Shown here: in pieces, positions 26,089 to 39,341 of the stretch
Position numbering within the stretch: the stretch's first letter is position 1
Layout: each line of letters begins with the position of its first letter
Source: Antitrichia curtipendula
Lineage: Eukaryota > Streptophyta > Bryopsida > Hypnales > Leucodontaceae
Reading direction: 5' to 3'
Assembly: GCA_951230915.1 (NCBI GenBank)
Contig: OX579638.1
Span: 9,442,696-9,506,695, forward strand
Length of the DNA: 64,000 nucleotides
Notes under the pieces: model-generated
What the model was told of the DNA's origin: nothing
The model's input: only the letters and a program-made list of their open reading frames with translations
Databases searched by the model: none
Translations under genes and position numbers: made by a program

Positions 26089-27154
26089 ATGTTGGTTTTC
26101 ATAGGGAAACTTTAACCTTTAAAGGCCCTTGGAGTACTGATGCTAGTCAAAACTTCAATAATACGAAGATGTGTTACACAATGTAGCTTAGACAAATAAT
26201 TTAGTGATGACTCACAAACCAAATCTGTAAAACCAGAATTTATAGATGATATCCATTTGGTTGGATGTAAACTTACACTAACCAAAATTTATTGATAAAA
26301 TAAAACCAGGAATTCTAAAATTTACTAAATTGAGTATTTATGATTTTTTCAAAATTTTATTTTTATAAGTTAAAAACCATGATAATTTTTGAAGAAACCA
26401 AACCAAACCATAATAATTTTTGAAGATTTTTACATTGATTATTTTTTGAATTCACAATCAAAAATTTGAACGGCTATTTATAAAAGTTACTTTTTGCAGT
26501 GAAACATATTTGTTCTTTTTGAATTTACAATGTTCACAAAGAAGGATTTTGAACATCCACAATACACAAATGTTAGAAAATTACATAAGTATCTTGGTAA
26601 GAATTTTGGATTGATTAAGCAATCTAGGGCTAAATTGAGATCTTGGAAGGTAAAAGGCTTGGGTGATGCACTCTATGTAGATTTTTTGCACCATGTGCAT
26701 GAATGGGATATTTTTTAGGGGGCTATTTACTTCCAAGGTTAAAATAGAAGAGTCCTATAATTACTTATAATTTCCATGTCAATGCAAATTCTTGTACATT
26801 ATATTATTTATTAAAAAAAATTGAATTGAAAATCAAAGTGAAAGTAGAAGTGCTAAATAAAATTACAAACAAAGCATGCATGGAATTCAATTTATTTTCA
26901 TACATCTGTTGTGGTTTGCTTTTTGACAATATTTGATCATGATACAAATTGCAAAGTCACTTTTTTTTTCTTCATTTCTATGACCATTGTAATTCAACTT
27001 CAAAAAAATCGTACGTTAATTCCCCATAGGTCTCCAAAACATGAAACACCTTTGATAAGATGTCAATTTTTTTTTTCTTCCTATACAACTAAATTGAAGA
27101 TTGTTAGTAAAGCATCATACAACTGAAACAAGTCAAAATTGCGGGATTCTTCAA
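26089..27154. other. Intergenic with one possibly coding remnant
   Basis: The only frame with protein-like composition is the 62-codon one at 26530-26718, listed separately. The remainder is AT-rich and unassigned. Confidence 0.4.
26530..26718 (+). CDS. Short hypothetical ORF, possible gene fragment
   Basis: A 62-codon ATG-initiated frame of mixed composition (basic N-terminal two thirds, then a run ending HHVHEWDIF), unlike the low-complexity frames around it. I do not recognise a family. It has no visible promoter, splice site or neighbour, so it may be a fragment of a decayed transposon gene or chance. Confidence 0.2.
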   Translation: MFTKKDFEHPQYTNVRKLHKYLGKNFGLIKQSRAKLRSWKVKGLGDALYVDFLHHVHEWDIF

Positions 27155-28395
27155 TGGCAAATTCTAAACTCAAAATCTCAAAGCCAGGGTCACCCATTAA
27201 CAAAATCTAAACTTAAAATCTCAAAGCCAGGGTCACCCATTAACAAACTCTAAACTTAAAAATATCAAAGCTGGGGTTATCCATTGACAAAGTCTAAATT
27301 CAAAATTTCAAAGCAGAGTCACCTAATGACAAACTCTATATTCAAAATCTTAGAGCCAAAGTCACCCACTAACAAACTGTAAATTACTCAAAATCTCATA
27401 ATTGAGATCACCTACTAACAAACTCTAAATTCAAAATCTTAGAGCCAAGGTCACTTACTGACAAATTCAAAATATCAAGGCCGGGTCACCCATTGACATT
27501 TTAAATTCAAAATCTCAAAGCTAGAGTCATCTAATGATAAACTCTAGTCTCAAGGCCAACTCACACATTGACAAACTATAAATTCAAAATCTTAGAGTTG
27601 GGGTCACTTAACGACAAACTCTAAACTTAAAATCTCAAAGCTGAGGTTACCACTAAGAAACTCAAAGTTACTCAAAATCTCAGAGCCAACGTCATCCAAT
27701 GACAAACTCTTAGTTCAACATCTCAAAATGGGGTCACTTAATGACAAATTTTAAACTCAAAGTCTCAAAGCCAGGATCACCTAATGACAAATCTAAACTC
27801 AAAATCTCAAGGCTAGCTCATCCATTGACAAACTCTAAATTCAAAATCTTAGAGCTTGGGTCATCTAAAGACAAACTCTAAACTCAAAATCTCAAAGCTA
27901 CAGTCATCCAATGACAAATGACAAATTAAAAATCTTAGAATTGAGGTCACCTAATGACAATTCTAAACTCAAAAGCTCAGAGCTAAAGTTATCCATTTAC
28001 AAATTCTAAACTCAAAATCTCAAGGTTAGTTCACTGATTAACAAACTCTAAAGTCAAAATTGTAGAGTGTGGGTCACCTAACAACAAACTCTAAACTCAA
28101 AATCTCAAAGCCGGGGTCATCCAATGACAAATTGGAAACTAAATCTTTTAGAGTTGAGGTCATCTAATGACAATTCTAAATTCAAAATCTTAAAGCTGGG
28201 GTAACCCATTGACAAACTCTAAATTCAAAATTTCAGAGATAGGATCATCCATTGACGAATTCTAAGCTCAAAATCTCAAGGTTGGCTTACCTATTGATAA
28301 ACTCTAAACTTAAAATCTTAGAGCTAAAGCCACCTAATGACAAACTCTAAACTCAAAATCAGAGAGCCGGGATTACACATGGACAAGCTCTAACA
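27155..28395. repeat. Degenerate minisatellite, unit about 43 bp
   Basis: About 28-29 head-to-tail units follow the pattern AACTCTAAACTCAAAATCT, then CAAAGCCAGGGTCACC, then CATTGACA. Units vary by substitutions (GAGCC, AAGCTG, GGTTAG) and by small indels, and some are truncated. Stops occur in every frame, so it is not a protein repeat. The array starts abruptly after about 27150 and ends near 28395. The two clearest adjacent units are near 27165-27245. Confidence 0.9.
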
Positions 28396-31300
28396 CTACT
28401 AGAAGTATATGGTCCAAATGAAGACAAATTCAACAAAAAATGTGTTGATTTCTCTTGTGGATTAGGTACACTTGGTTTGGACCACCTATCAACACATTTC
28501 TATTGGTTTTGTCTTGGTAAAATCCAAGCAAATTTTTTTTTGAAGGGAGCCCACTACATAGGCAACTGTTGGGAAGGTTTTAACCTCAAACCTCTTGGCT
28601 AGTAGCCATAGGCTCCAACCATTGCATCACGGTTGGAATCCCTTGCTACTTTAGGATGTGAGAATTTTATTTATTCATTTTGTATTCAATTTAACAAAGT
28701 AAGCAAACTTTGAAGGCTCATATCTCCTTCATATTAAGTTTTTTTCTCCATAAAAGTTGTTGGAAACGGTTCATATTAAAGTCTAGTTTTAGTGGTTAGT
28801 GTTTTTATTTAATCTAAGATGTTTTGAAAATTTGAAAAGCATTATTGTAGAGGGCGTTTGGCCAAAACCTTGAATTAAAATGTCTATGAGGAGTTTTAGT
28901 TTGCGGGCAGTTATGGAATCTCTACTCTAAAATAAACTTTGAAGTCCTTTATTTTATTCAATTTTCAATATTTTTGGAAATCAAATCAAATCATAGGATG
29001 TAGATTCTTTATTACAACATTTCAACCATTGGGATTGGCATTTTTTAATTCCATAAATAAATTCTTAATAATTTAGTATTTTGGAAAAGGAAGCGGACAT
29101 GAAGGTTGTCGAATGTGTTAAACCCCTTTAGGATGTTAAGTCCAAGAATGGCCTACAATGGCATGTACTCTTTTAATAGTCCTAGAATACAAGATTTTAT
29201 TTCTTGCTCAATCTTTTTGCAAAAAATTCTATAAAAATCACAAAGTAAAGGTACACTCCCAAGCAATGTCACAAAAGAAATTATTTATTTGAAAAAAATC
29301 TACATGCAAATGACCTTGATATTTAGAAATTGTAATAATATCTACACTGTATGAGTAATGCTTGCATCCTTTAGGGGTTTAGGTTGTATGAGTAAGATTA
29401 CCTTACACAACCCAACTGCCCAAAACTAAACCTGTGTAATTTAACTGAATGGGCTACTCAAAATTCAAAGTCCAAGCTCTCATGTACTGTACATTGAACC
29501 TTCAATAATTGTATCAAGGACAAATGGGCTTTGAACTTGTGTTCACTGAATTTTACTGCACTTCTGAAGTTCTGTTGTGTTTTGAGGACCAAAACTGCCT
29601 TAAATAAATATTTTTTCACAACAATTTTATCCTTTTATATGTTTTTATTGATTCTAATCACATGCTTTGTTATATTATTTGGTGAAGTATGTCTTTAAAT
29701 TTTAGAGTGAAACCACCACCAATTTTGCAATCAAATTGCTTAAACTTAAATTAAATTACAAGTTTGAAAAGTGAAGTTTGTTTTCAAAGAATTAATAATA
29801 AAAAAATGAAAATGTTCCACAACTTGCACATTTTACAAACATACTGGAAAATGAATTGAAAATACAAGGAAAAACATTAGAAAAAGAAATTCATATTAGT
29901 CAAAGAAATTATTATTGAGTGGAAGGAGTTACAAGATGAAAGAAAAAGTAATTGCTAATAACTTTGTTATAAATTTGAGAAATGTCAATCTGTGTCTGTA
30001 GTATAAAAATTTAACCTAGAAAAACACTTTTTTTTTTTTTTTTTTCCCCTAGGACATTTAGAAACTAATAAGACTTAAATTTGAAATTAAATTAAAAAAT
30101 ATACAAAAAATTAGCTTAGGAAATCTATAAAGGGCTAGGAATATGCTCTAGGGGGTATTATTACAAGGGTTAGAAATAAAATAATTAAAATAAAGTAAAA
30201 AATAAAAATAAAAGTAAAAACAGACGGCCACAACGTCCTTTGCCAAAGGTCGTGACTGTCAAAAGAAGAGACTATAAATAGTCCCTGAAAAATGAAAACA
30301 TTGGCATTGTGTAGAATGCTCATTACATATTTTTGTGCTTATTAATATTATTATTATTGCTCTTGTTATTCTGTGTTGTGTAATATATTTTTGTGAGTCT
30401 CGGGAGTTAGGGTTGCTGCGTGTGTGTTTGTAATTTCTTGCTTCTGATTCTTAAAGGTTCGTGGCTGGTTATTGTTTTTATATTATGTACTGGATGTTGG
30501 AAGTCAAGATTGTAAGTAATTTTGAAAGTTCATTTTGAGGGATTAAAAACAGGAACTTCTGTAAGAAAATGAACGCTGCAAGTTTGAGGATGAGATTGTG
30601 AGCTAAAAGAGCAACGTGAGGGCAATTGATCGTACTGGTTTGAAGATCTGGTTGTGGTTGTGGTCAGCTCGTTCTTACTTTGAGATTCATGAAGGATAAG
30701 ATTTAGGACAATCACTGGGGAGGAACAATTAGAGTTTGGTGCTCAAAACAATGGAATCCTTCATTAACTGATCGAGTGTTTGATACCATGAATTAAAGAA
30801 AGTTCGTGGACCTCCTGTGCGGGATGTAGAGCATCGATCAAAAACGCGGTGGAGTGAAATCTTATTTCGGAGCAATTGACAACGAGGAGAATCCGGTGTG
30901 CATGAAGGAGGACTGGACAAAAAAGTTATCGTGAAAAGCAGTGCAGTGCAGTTCTGCGATGGGGCAGTAATCGCCATGAAGCAGGGAAGCTACGACTAAA
31001 TTGGCAAGTTTAATGACACCTGATAAAGCTGGACCTCCCATTCCTGTTCTTCAAAATTTAGGGTTGTTGGTTTTGATTAATTTATAAGTTGCTTGTGAGT
31101 TGTGAGCCATTTTCCTTTGTCTGAGGGAGTGATTGAGGTTAAGATTGAGCTTTAGGAGCAAGAAGACAGGAGAGATTGATTGAAAAATAAATAAACCAAT
31201 GGATCGGGCGGTTGTGAGTGCTGCGTATGCATGACTGAGTTACAAGAAAGGGGCTTCCGTGTTATCATGGTCAAATTCTTTCTCAGTGACCTGACGTCAG

Positions 31301-32893
31301 AAGTTTTAGATTCCTCACTGAGTTCTTTTACTGTACCTATGTTAGTTTAAGGAACTCGTGTTTTAAAATACCTTGGAACATTTGAAAAAACACAGCCATA
31401 GCGAATATCGGTCATCTCTTGAATTGTATTTATCTTTCTAGAATCTTTGCTTCGTAGAAGACGAAGTGATTTTGTATCGATTGGCCAATCAGACGTCACT
31501 TCTTATTTTTGTGAATTTGGTTGAAGGTGCTTCTGGTTACTTCGGGTTTCAGTTCACACTCAGTTGAAAGGAGCAAATCGATAATTGTACATTGCTTTTG
31601 CAAACTTTCCCTCAAATTTCAGGTACTGCATTAAGTTGGAGAAGAAGATTCATTTATAAACAGTGAGCTTTCTTTTTATCAAGTTAGGTCTTGGCAATTT
31701 AAAGTTGGAATTGGATCAAACTTTGGTTCTCACCTGGCTGTCCAGATTGGAAGGGTTCTCTTTGTGTATTGCAAGCTGTGGTGTGTCGATGCAGGATGTG
31801 ATCATGGTCGTCTGAAGGCTGTGGAGCTGAGCAGTCTGATTTTTCTTTTCTTTTCTGATTGTTGATGTTGCAACCTAACCAGAACCTTGTTATTGATTGA
31901 TGTGAGATAGATTGCATGCTTGAATGGAAATGGCACTGACGAGGGTGAAATTGTAACGATCTCCTTTGCGAAAAGAAAAGAAAAACTGAGTATAGAGTTT
32001 GGAGATTCTGAGATGCTTGAAATCTGCTGCAGGTGCATTCTTGTTCTATGATCAAGTCTAAGATTTGAATTGTATCATTGGTCATCGATCTGTGTGGTTG
32101 CTCGTGTTACAGCTGCCAGGAAGTTGCATGCTCAGTCTCACAATGTGAAATTTCAATTTGGAGTTTTGATGTTTGATCTGGTTAATTGCATTCAGAGGAG
32201 CATCTAAGATGAACAACCTGTTTGGAAATTTGGTACATATGACATTAGACTGGATGACCAGAATGATCTATGGTTAAATTGTTAGCTTGCAACATCACTG
32301 ATTGATCAATTCAGATCGATATTTTAGATTGGTTTATCTGTGTTTGAAATCTGATTAAGTTTCACGGCCATAAGGCTGATTTTGCTTGGATTTAGGTATT
32401 GATCCACGGCCTCAGGGCTGAATTGCACGGCCTTAGGTCCATTTATGCGGTCATAGGTCCACATACAACGGAAATAGGGTTTTATATTCACGGTTTTAGG
32501 TATTTCATTTGCATAGTTTTAGGTGTTGTTTTCACATGTTTTTAGGAATATTTGTACATAGTTTTAGGCATGTGTTTAAGCATAAATAAATTTTAGTCCT
32601 ATGTTTTGTTGCATGTAGGAACTAATTGTGTGAATCTTGGAAAATTCTTACTTGCATATTTTTTGCATACAAAGAAAAATTTGACGTAGAATATAGACTC
32701 ACAAGGCATTTTGCATCAAGAGTGATAGATATAGATTGATTGGACCATTTTGACCCACATAAAAAGGTATTAATAAAAAAATTATATGTACTATTTTAAA
32801 AATATTACCTTACAATGATTAGGTTCTAGAGCATTCATTGCATATGACGATTTGACCAAACCTGAAACATTTGACCAGAATATTTGACCTCTT
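28396..32893. other. Intergenic, unidentified
   Basis: 28876-29085 is a fragment of copy P/E7. 29118-29381 may be a small TTAA-family element: ends TTAAACCCCTTTAGGATG and, inverted, TAAACCCCTAAAGGATG. A poly-T tract lies at about 30030-30046. From 30.3 to 32.6 kb composition is less AT-rich and looks like unique DNA, but no frame is convincing. At 32360-32460 a short motif, 'cacggcct-agg', recurs about four times. Confidence 0.45.
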
Positions 32894-33991
32894 CACTAGA
32901 AGAAGAGCATGTTTTTGCTGGCGCTTAGCAACAAACGCGTCATGTTTTTTCAAACGTTAGATGTTCCAAAAAACATGTACGTGTTTTGTAGAAAACGTGT
33001 ACATGTTTTGCAGAAAATGCAACCATGTCACTGTGGACGGCTATGTTTGTGACAATGTCAACTGCGACATGGCCATGTTTTTATAAAACGTCGCATACAA
33101 CATAAACTGCCATGTCAGTAAGTAGATTTAGAGAAGGGCAGCCATGTGGCATATTTTAGAAAAAAATAAATGGATGGATGGATGGACGTCGAATTGGACG
33201 TTGAGCTGGACATTTCAAACAATGTAGGCTAATTATTCCATATTGTTTGTCTCATAATGGACAAATTTTTTAGCAAAGGACAGCCACGTGGCATATTTTG
33301 GAAAAAAAAGAAATGATGGATGCATGGACATCGGGTTGGACGTCTGAAACAACGTGTTGGATGTCGGGTTACACGTCTCAAACAACGTAGGCTATTTATC
33401 CCATATCGTTTGTCGCACCATGGACAAAGAATGGGTATAAATATGACCCTTAAAATGTTCATTTTTATGTAATTTTTCCATCAAAATAAAATTGATGGAA
33501 ATGATAAGTTTGTTTACATTCTACATTTTTTTTGTTGCTTACTTTTATTTTTTAATTTATGTTAACTAATTTTTTTTTGAAAAAATGGATTGGATGAAAA
33601 GAATGGGATGGATGAAAAAATAGGTGAGATGAAAAGAAATGGATGGATGAAAAAATAGGCTGGATGAAAAACATCAGATTCTTTGACCTCCACGTCAGAT
33701 GCGGTCAAGTAAAAAAAAAGATTACGTGGTAGTGCCCATCCGAGTGGCGCCTCCGTGGCACTCAGGTGCCTTCCACGTGTCGACCTCTGAGGACCTCAGT
33801 AGACATTGTTGTCACCCACGTTTTTGGAAAAACGAGTACAAAAGTGATGCGTTCTTCTAGATTTTCACATGTTTTTACCCCGTCTAATCAAACGGATTTT
33901 AGGAGACGTCAACGTTGATCATTTTCGTGTCACACACAATGCATACTCACGTTGTTTTGGACATTTTGAGAAAGTCTGTTTTCTTCTAGTG
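32894..33991. mobile_element. Non-autonomous CACTA (En/Spm-type) element
   Basis: It starts CACTAGAAGAAGAGCATG and ends TTTTCTTCTAGTG, giving an inverted terminal repeat beginning CACTAGAAGAA. It is flanked on both sides by CTT (32891-32893 and 33992-33994), the 3-bp duplication expected for CACTA elements. Near the left end, variants of 'acatgtttt'/'aacgtgtacatgtttt' recur as subterminal repeats, also typical. Inside, about 140 bp is tandemly duplicated (roughly 33130-33265 and 33275-33425, each with 'cagccatgtggcatatttt' and 'caacgtaggcta' blocks). There is no transposase. Confidence 0.9.
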
Positions 33992-35684
33992 CTTTTTAGA
34001 ATCATAGATAGGACTGGGACTTCATACATTGTGTCTATGCATTGGTAACAGACTGGCCAACAAATCTTATTCATAAAAATAAAAGTGTTTGTATATTATA
34101 AGTCAAAAACTAGATATATTTAAGTTTAACATACAAATCTATTTGAAAAGTGACAATAGTCACATAAACAATAGACTAGGGTTGTCGTGGACATCACAAC
34201 ATGCGATGTCACGTGACGTCCAATAGAACCACCGTGACGTCCAACAAAGTCAAACTAACTTTTAACTTTTCCAAAAAAATTCTTCCGCTACCCAGACTAC
34301 TTAGATGCCATGTGGCGGTCCCGTGGCACATTCACGGGCGTGTGCAGGTCTGACGTAGACAGACGATTGTTGGTACATGGCAACTGTATATATAGGTGAC
34401 ATCAGATAGGGACGATCGCAGACAGACGCGATCCCGTCTGGTAGCAACCTCGGGGGAGAGATCGCGGTGAGGGGCGATTGCAAGTTAACCTAGAGCTGCG
34501 GTCGCCCAGACAAATCCGAAGTCGCCCAGACATATCCGAAGTCGCCCTGATCTTCGGATTTGCAATCGCCTAACTCAAACCTACACGTGTCCCGAACCGA
34601 AGTTGTCATAAATTACGTGGTTCTCTCTTTCCACGTCATTCTTGACAACCAGTTATGTAAAATAAATTCGGGCAACTCGGGAATGTCTACGGGCATTAAA
34701 AAATTGAAACCCTAAATTTCTACACGACGCCTCATTTCTATTTATTTGACACTAGTCCTATATGACATGCGACGTTAGACGTCCAATATGTCACCAATAC
34801 CCCCAAACATGTCCGGCAAGACAACTTTATGATAGATTGAATTAACCTTTCCTCTTAAAGAACCCCTATACTTGTGTTTTCTTGGGTTTGGGGAGTTAAG
34901 CAAAATCCTAGATTACATTTTAGCCCTGTTGTCGGAAAAAGGTCTTGGCTATCGGTGGCTAAAATATAAAATAGATACAAGAATTTTGTTTAATTTAAAT
35001 TCAAATCATTAGGATCAAACCTCATTAATTGTCTTGAAAATATCTTCTCTCAAGGCCTTATTCATTAAAATGAGACAAGTTCGAGTCTCATTTTAATGCA
35101 TTCTATATTTAGAATACAATTGGTGTTCATTAAATTGAGACTCTTCAATAAATTGAGACTCAAAAATGATAAAAAAATTATTTAATGCATTTCTGTATTT
35201 CTAAAAAAAAAGAACTAGTTAACATTTTAATTTTTTTAATTTCATTATAAACATAAAATATAAGAGACCAAAAATTTATGAAGTGAAACATTCCTTTAAA
35301 TTGAGACTTGTTTGTGCCAAATTTTGCATAAAATACTTTTTTACTAGAAAAAATAGGAAAACATTTCAAATGCACTAAATGAAAATGAAGCAACAAAGGA
35401 AATAATTACTATTAATAGAAATCAAGTTTGTTACATCACCACTACATTAAGATAAAAACAACACAACATACGAATGTAAACATCTTAAAACATCTACATG
35501 CAAAAGTGTATTGAGTCAAAGACCTTAAAATAATAGTTTGCTAACACAACTACAAACTCCTCTTCTTCTTCAGCCGTGGATGCATTGATGTTGCAATTAG
35601 ACATAAAAGCCACCACTAATGATTAAATGGTGTTTATCTGCACCTTCAAAATAGTAACTCTTGTAATAGCTTGAGGAATATCGT
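33992..35684. other. Intergenic with short tandem motif
   Basis: At about 34497-34570 a unit 'gtcgcccagacaaatccgaa' of about 24 bp is repeated roughly three times. 'gacgtccaata'-containing segments near 34218 and 34772 look like distant direct repeats. A TATATATAGG motif at 34385 could be a TATA box, but no gene follows. The frame at 35178-35396 is rejected. Confidence 0.4.
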
Positions 35685-38049
35685 CAATCCCATTTTTTCC
35701 ATGTGCTTTGAAAGACATCATGATACAATCTGTGTTTGATCAACAAAGAGGGATTCCCTCCTTTTGTATCCCATCTAGCATACGTATCCAAATCGATGTA
35801 ACAACTTGAAGTAGGTGTCAAGTATTAGATTTAGATCAAATGCATATGTCCCAAATTCGGATCCGGATTTGTAAGCACTCTAGTAAGCCAGAAGGGCTTT
35901 GGGTCGTCTTCAGTAGGTCACACAGTGACAAAATAAATCTTTTTCAATATGGAATGAAGGTTTAGGGTGGTCTTGCCTATGCCCAATGAAAGGATTATTT
36001 TGCGCAAACTCTTCACATACTGTACCATCTTCTTGCATTCAGTTCTTCCGTGATCCTAGAAGCTAGCCAAGATCTATCCTTCAATGTCTTGCGAACCACC
36101 ATAGGTTCATTCAAAGCGTCCCTCACACCCTTCTAACATTCTTTTATAGCGCCATTCAGAAACCTAAACTCTCCAAGCTCTTCAACATTCACCATTTTGT
36201 TCTAGTGTGCAATGAAACCGTCTAAACCATTCTTGATTTCACCCACCAAATACAATTATTGTGGAGCCAAAGGTGGCGGACTTTTGCTGAGCATTTTGAG
36301 ACGACCATCTTCAGTTTTAGACCACAACCTACGTCCCCTTCTGTGTACTAGTAATCAATCCTTCTATGTATACAAATTCTTGTACTCCATCAAAGATCAT
36401 CCACTCGAATGCATGTAAAACTTGAACTATTGGGACCTTCCAAGAAAACTCCACTTGTGCCCACATACCCTTGCACAAATAGCTTGAAATCATGAACCTC
36501 CTTGATGAAGTGAAGAATGACAGGGTGGCTTTCACAACCATGAAGGATTTCATAAGCCTTGGAAGTGTCTCATAGTCTTTCATCTTCGACATCATGCTCC
36601 ATCGACCAAAAAGAGCATCAGTATCTTCATGAGTGTGCCCAACAATGAGGAAGTTGATGTATATCTCACTAAAAATGCCTTTCAACACAAGCAAAGAGCA
36701 GAAAGCAAAAAACCATCAATTTTTGTTGTCTCCTGATGCATTGTTGAGCTACAAAGTCAATATAGGTAGTAGAGGACAATGAGAGATTGGTTCCTGTGGA
36801 GGAGAAAGGAGGGAATCCAAGCATATTTTTGAACCTTTCAACACTTGAATTAAAGGAGACTGGTTGTCCATTGGGAAAAACAAAATGCACGATGAGTTTT
36901 TTGGAACTCCTTTAAGATCATGCAACAACCTTACAATAGATCCAACAATATGGTTTGAGTCCATTGGAAAAATCTCAAGCCCATAGTGTGCATATCGAAT
37001 GTTGCCATGGCCATGAACAATTATGTCCTTCACAGCGATTGATATTTTCATGAAAGAATCCATTGCTTTAGTCTTGTGAAAGAAGTACAGAAAAACAATC
37101 TTGGAGTGATCCATTTTATCGTAGATGATGCACAACATCTTCTTAGAAAATTCCTGTGACACAATCATACCAATTTGAATAGTACAATTTTCTATGGGCC
37201 TCTTGTCCATTGAGATGGACCTTTAAAATTTTGTCCCACTTGTCCTACGTAATAAAAAAAAGAATGCATGGATTCCTCAACTACTTGTAAATATCACATG
37301 AACCACAACTTGCAAAAGTGTCCCCACGAGCCTTTGCAGCGAATTAAGGGAAAGAAACTTGTTGAAGGTTGCTTTTGAAATTCCGTGGATGTTCCACCAT
37401 AAAGAGAGGCAGACATCAATATTCTTTATAGTTATCCACTCCTTTCTTGTCTAGTCTTTATGCTTTTGCCTATGCGCTTCAAGAAGGCAACGCTTGTGGA
37501 TATACACTCCATCGTTTACATGCAATTCAGAGCGTATTGTTTGAATTTTGCTATGGGAGAAATAGGAGGGAGATCAAGCTCCTTCCTCTCGCAAGAACTC
37601 TCATATGATCAGACCCCAACACAAGCGCGACAATTGGAGGCTTTCACAACAATGTTGTACAAATGTGTTTGTTGATGATTGTGAAGAGTGATATTCTTTA
37701 AAAACACTCGTGTAATGTGCCAAGAATGCATTGACTACATCCAAGTTGATGGAACTCTTGTCTCGCACAAAGACTCCGCAATTTGAACAGCAACTTGGTC
37801 GTCACCAAGGGGCTTTCCATCCATGTCAAAGACAAGATCGGCATCAATGCTACAACATATTCCATTAGCAATGTCTTTTCTAGCTTCGTTATGCAACGTA
37901 ACACATTTTGTGTTCCAAGACAAACAAGTGATTCCCTCGTAGTCGGTGACCCCCAAAGGTAGAATTGGAATAAGGACAGCAAAATCGTCTAGACCATGGA
38001 TATCCATCCTAGAAGCATAAAAACAAATATATGTCATTAAGAGTTGCAA
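35685..38049 (-). pseudogene. DUF7869-type transposase-like gene, decayed
   Basis: Fragments of one protein lie in order on the minus strand. 38049-37735 encodes an acidic segment with DMDGKPLGDD. 37210-36749 encodes IYDKMDHSK and GHGNIRYAHYGLEIFPMDSN. 36748-36329 holds an NNASGDNKN segment and then VGHTHEDTDALFGRWSM. About 35960-35690 encodes PTEDDPKPFWLTRVL. The HTHED-D--FGRWS block and the Q-D-N-A-type block match, from memory, the DUF7869 family, which is widespread in transposon-like genes and probably an RNase-H-fold transposase. In-frame stops at 36751-36749 (TAG) and 36718-36716 (TGA), a frameshift near 37150 and more stops upstream and downstream show it is dead. The TAG replaces what I would expect to be Gln before the N-N-A motif, and one presumed catalytic Asp there is Asn. 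Confidence 0.65.
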
Positions 38050-39341
38050 ATGAATGATGAACTCTTATTATTCATCTTTGAGTTGAACTATTGAAGATAC
38101 TTGATAACTATAGCGACATATAAATTATAAAACTTTGCACCCATCTGCAGTTAAATAAAATCAATGCCAAAGACAACTTCTACATATAGTATCTGCGTTA
38201 AGAGAATAAACTTGTATCAACAAAAAAAGGTAAACATTGATATATTTAAAAAAAATGCTATAGCAACATATTATATTAAAACATCAAAGTTCATTTCGAA
38301 CCTTCACAAAAGAATATTATTCTTTGACTCAGATGAATATTAAAATGGCAAGACTATATCAAGCACTACTTAAGAATCATTAGTTTACATGAAATATTTT
38401 GAGTAATAGACAAGGTTGATTTATTAGGAAAGCATTCAGATCACATTTACTTTCGAGGCAAAAATAAATTATTCTACACTAAAAAATAAACGACACCTAC
38501 AATGCCTTTCTACATAGTCACATTAAAGTCACATTTAATTCATCAATCTTTTCATCCAACATGGTTGAAGTTATAACAAATCGCCATGAGTATATTATGC
38601 ATTAACCTGCACATTAAGATTAATAACTTGTTCTATAATCAAAAGACTGATTAACGACTACAATCAGTAGCCAACATTGAATTATCTTTGGGTTGAAGAT
38701 AAATTTTCAAGATTGTACTACATGAAAGACAAGTATAGCTACAAAATCTATTCTAAAGAACCACTTATCAACTTCACAACATAGTTTATTCATACCCTAC
38801 ATAACTTACAATAAAAAATAAACTACAAGTTTACAATGTCATTAATCAATTTTGGCACAGCTAATATACTACAAAGACATTTAGAATCTATCTTTTTGAT
38901 GCGGCTGTGAGTCCCTATTTCGTTAGTTGGGATTCATGATTTATTATTTTGGATTTCTTATAGTTTTGAATATAATTTATACACAAAAGCCCCCAAAAGA
39001 ATATACAATCAAAATAGGTATGTCACATGCTAATATAGCATTTGGTCCTAAATAGAGTGTCTTTTCTTAGTTACAGTCAAATCTCACATGTAAATAGGAT
39101 AGAAACCCATACATTGTACATAGAAAGAGTGTTTAAATAGAAATTGCCCTATAGTATAAACCTGATATACATGTGATACATACTGGATAAAATGGTCCAA
39201 AGGAACTATGTAAGAACTTTAAAGTAGATTCCCTAAGAGAGGTTTTAGTTTCCCCATTCCAACGACAAAATAGTAGAAACCCCAATTATTAACTTGTAGG
39301 TGAAAGAAACTCAAGATGGACCAGTAAAGGGCATCTATGAC
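38050..39341. other. AT-rich intergenic, nothing recognised
   Basis: No open frame worth reporting. It may be the 5' part or flank of the pseudogene to its left, but I see no conserved motif. Confidence 0.4.

Noticed and set aside
28394..28500. CACTACTAGAAG resembling a CACTA end
   Set aside because: No inverted partner or target duplication was found, and the sequence does not continue like the subterminal region of either clear CACTA element here.
31699..32085. 128-codon minus-strand frame
   Set aside because: Low-complexity Ser/Gln/Phe composition, a second overlapping frame on the same strand and no motif. Probably chance in a less AT-rich region.
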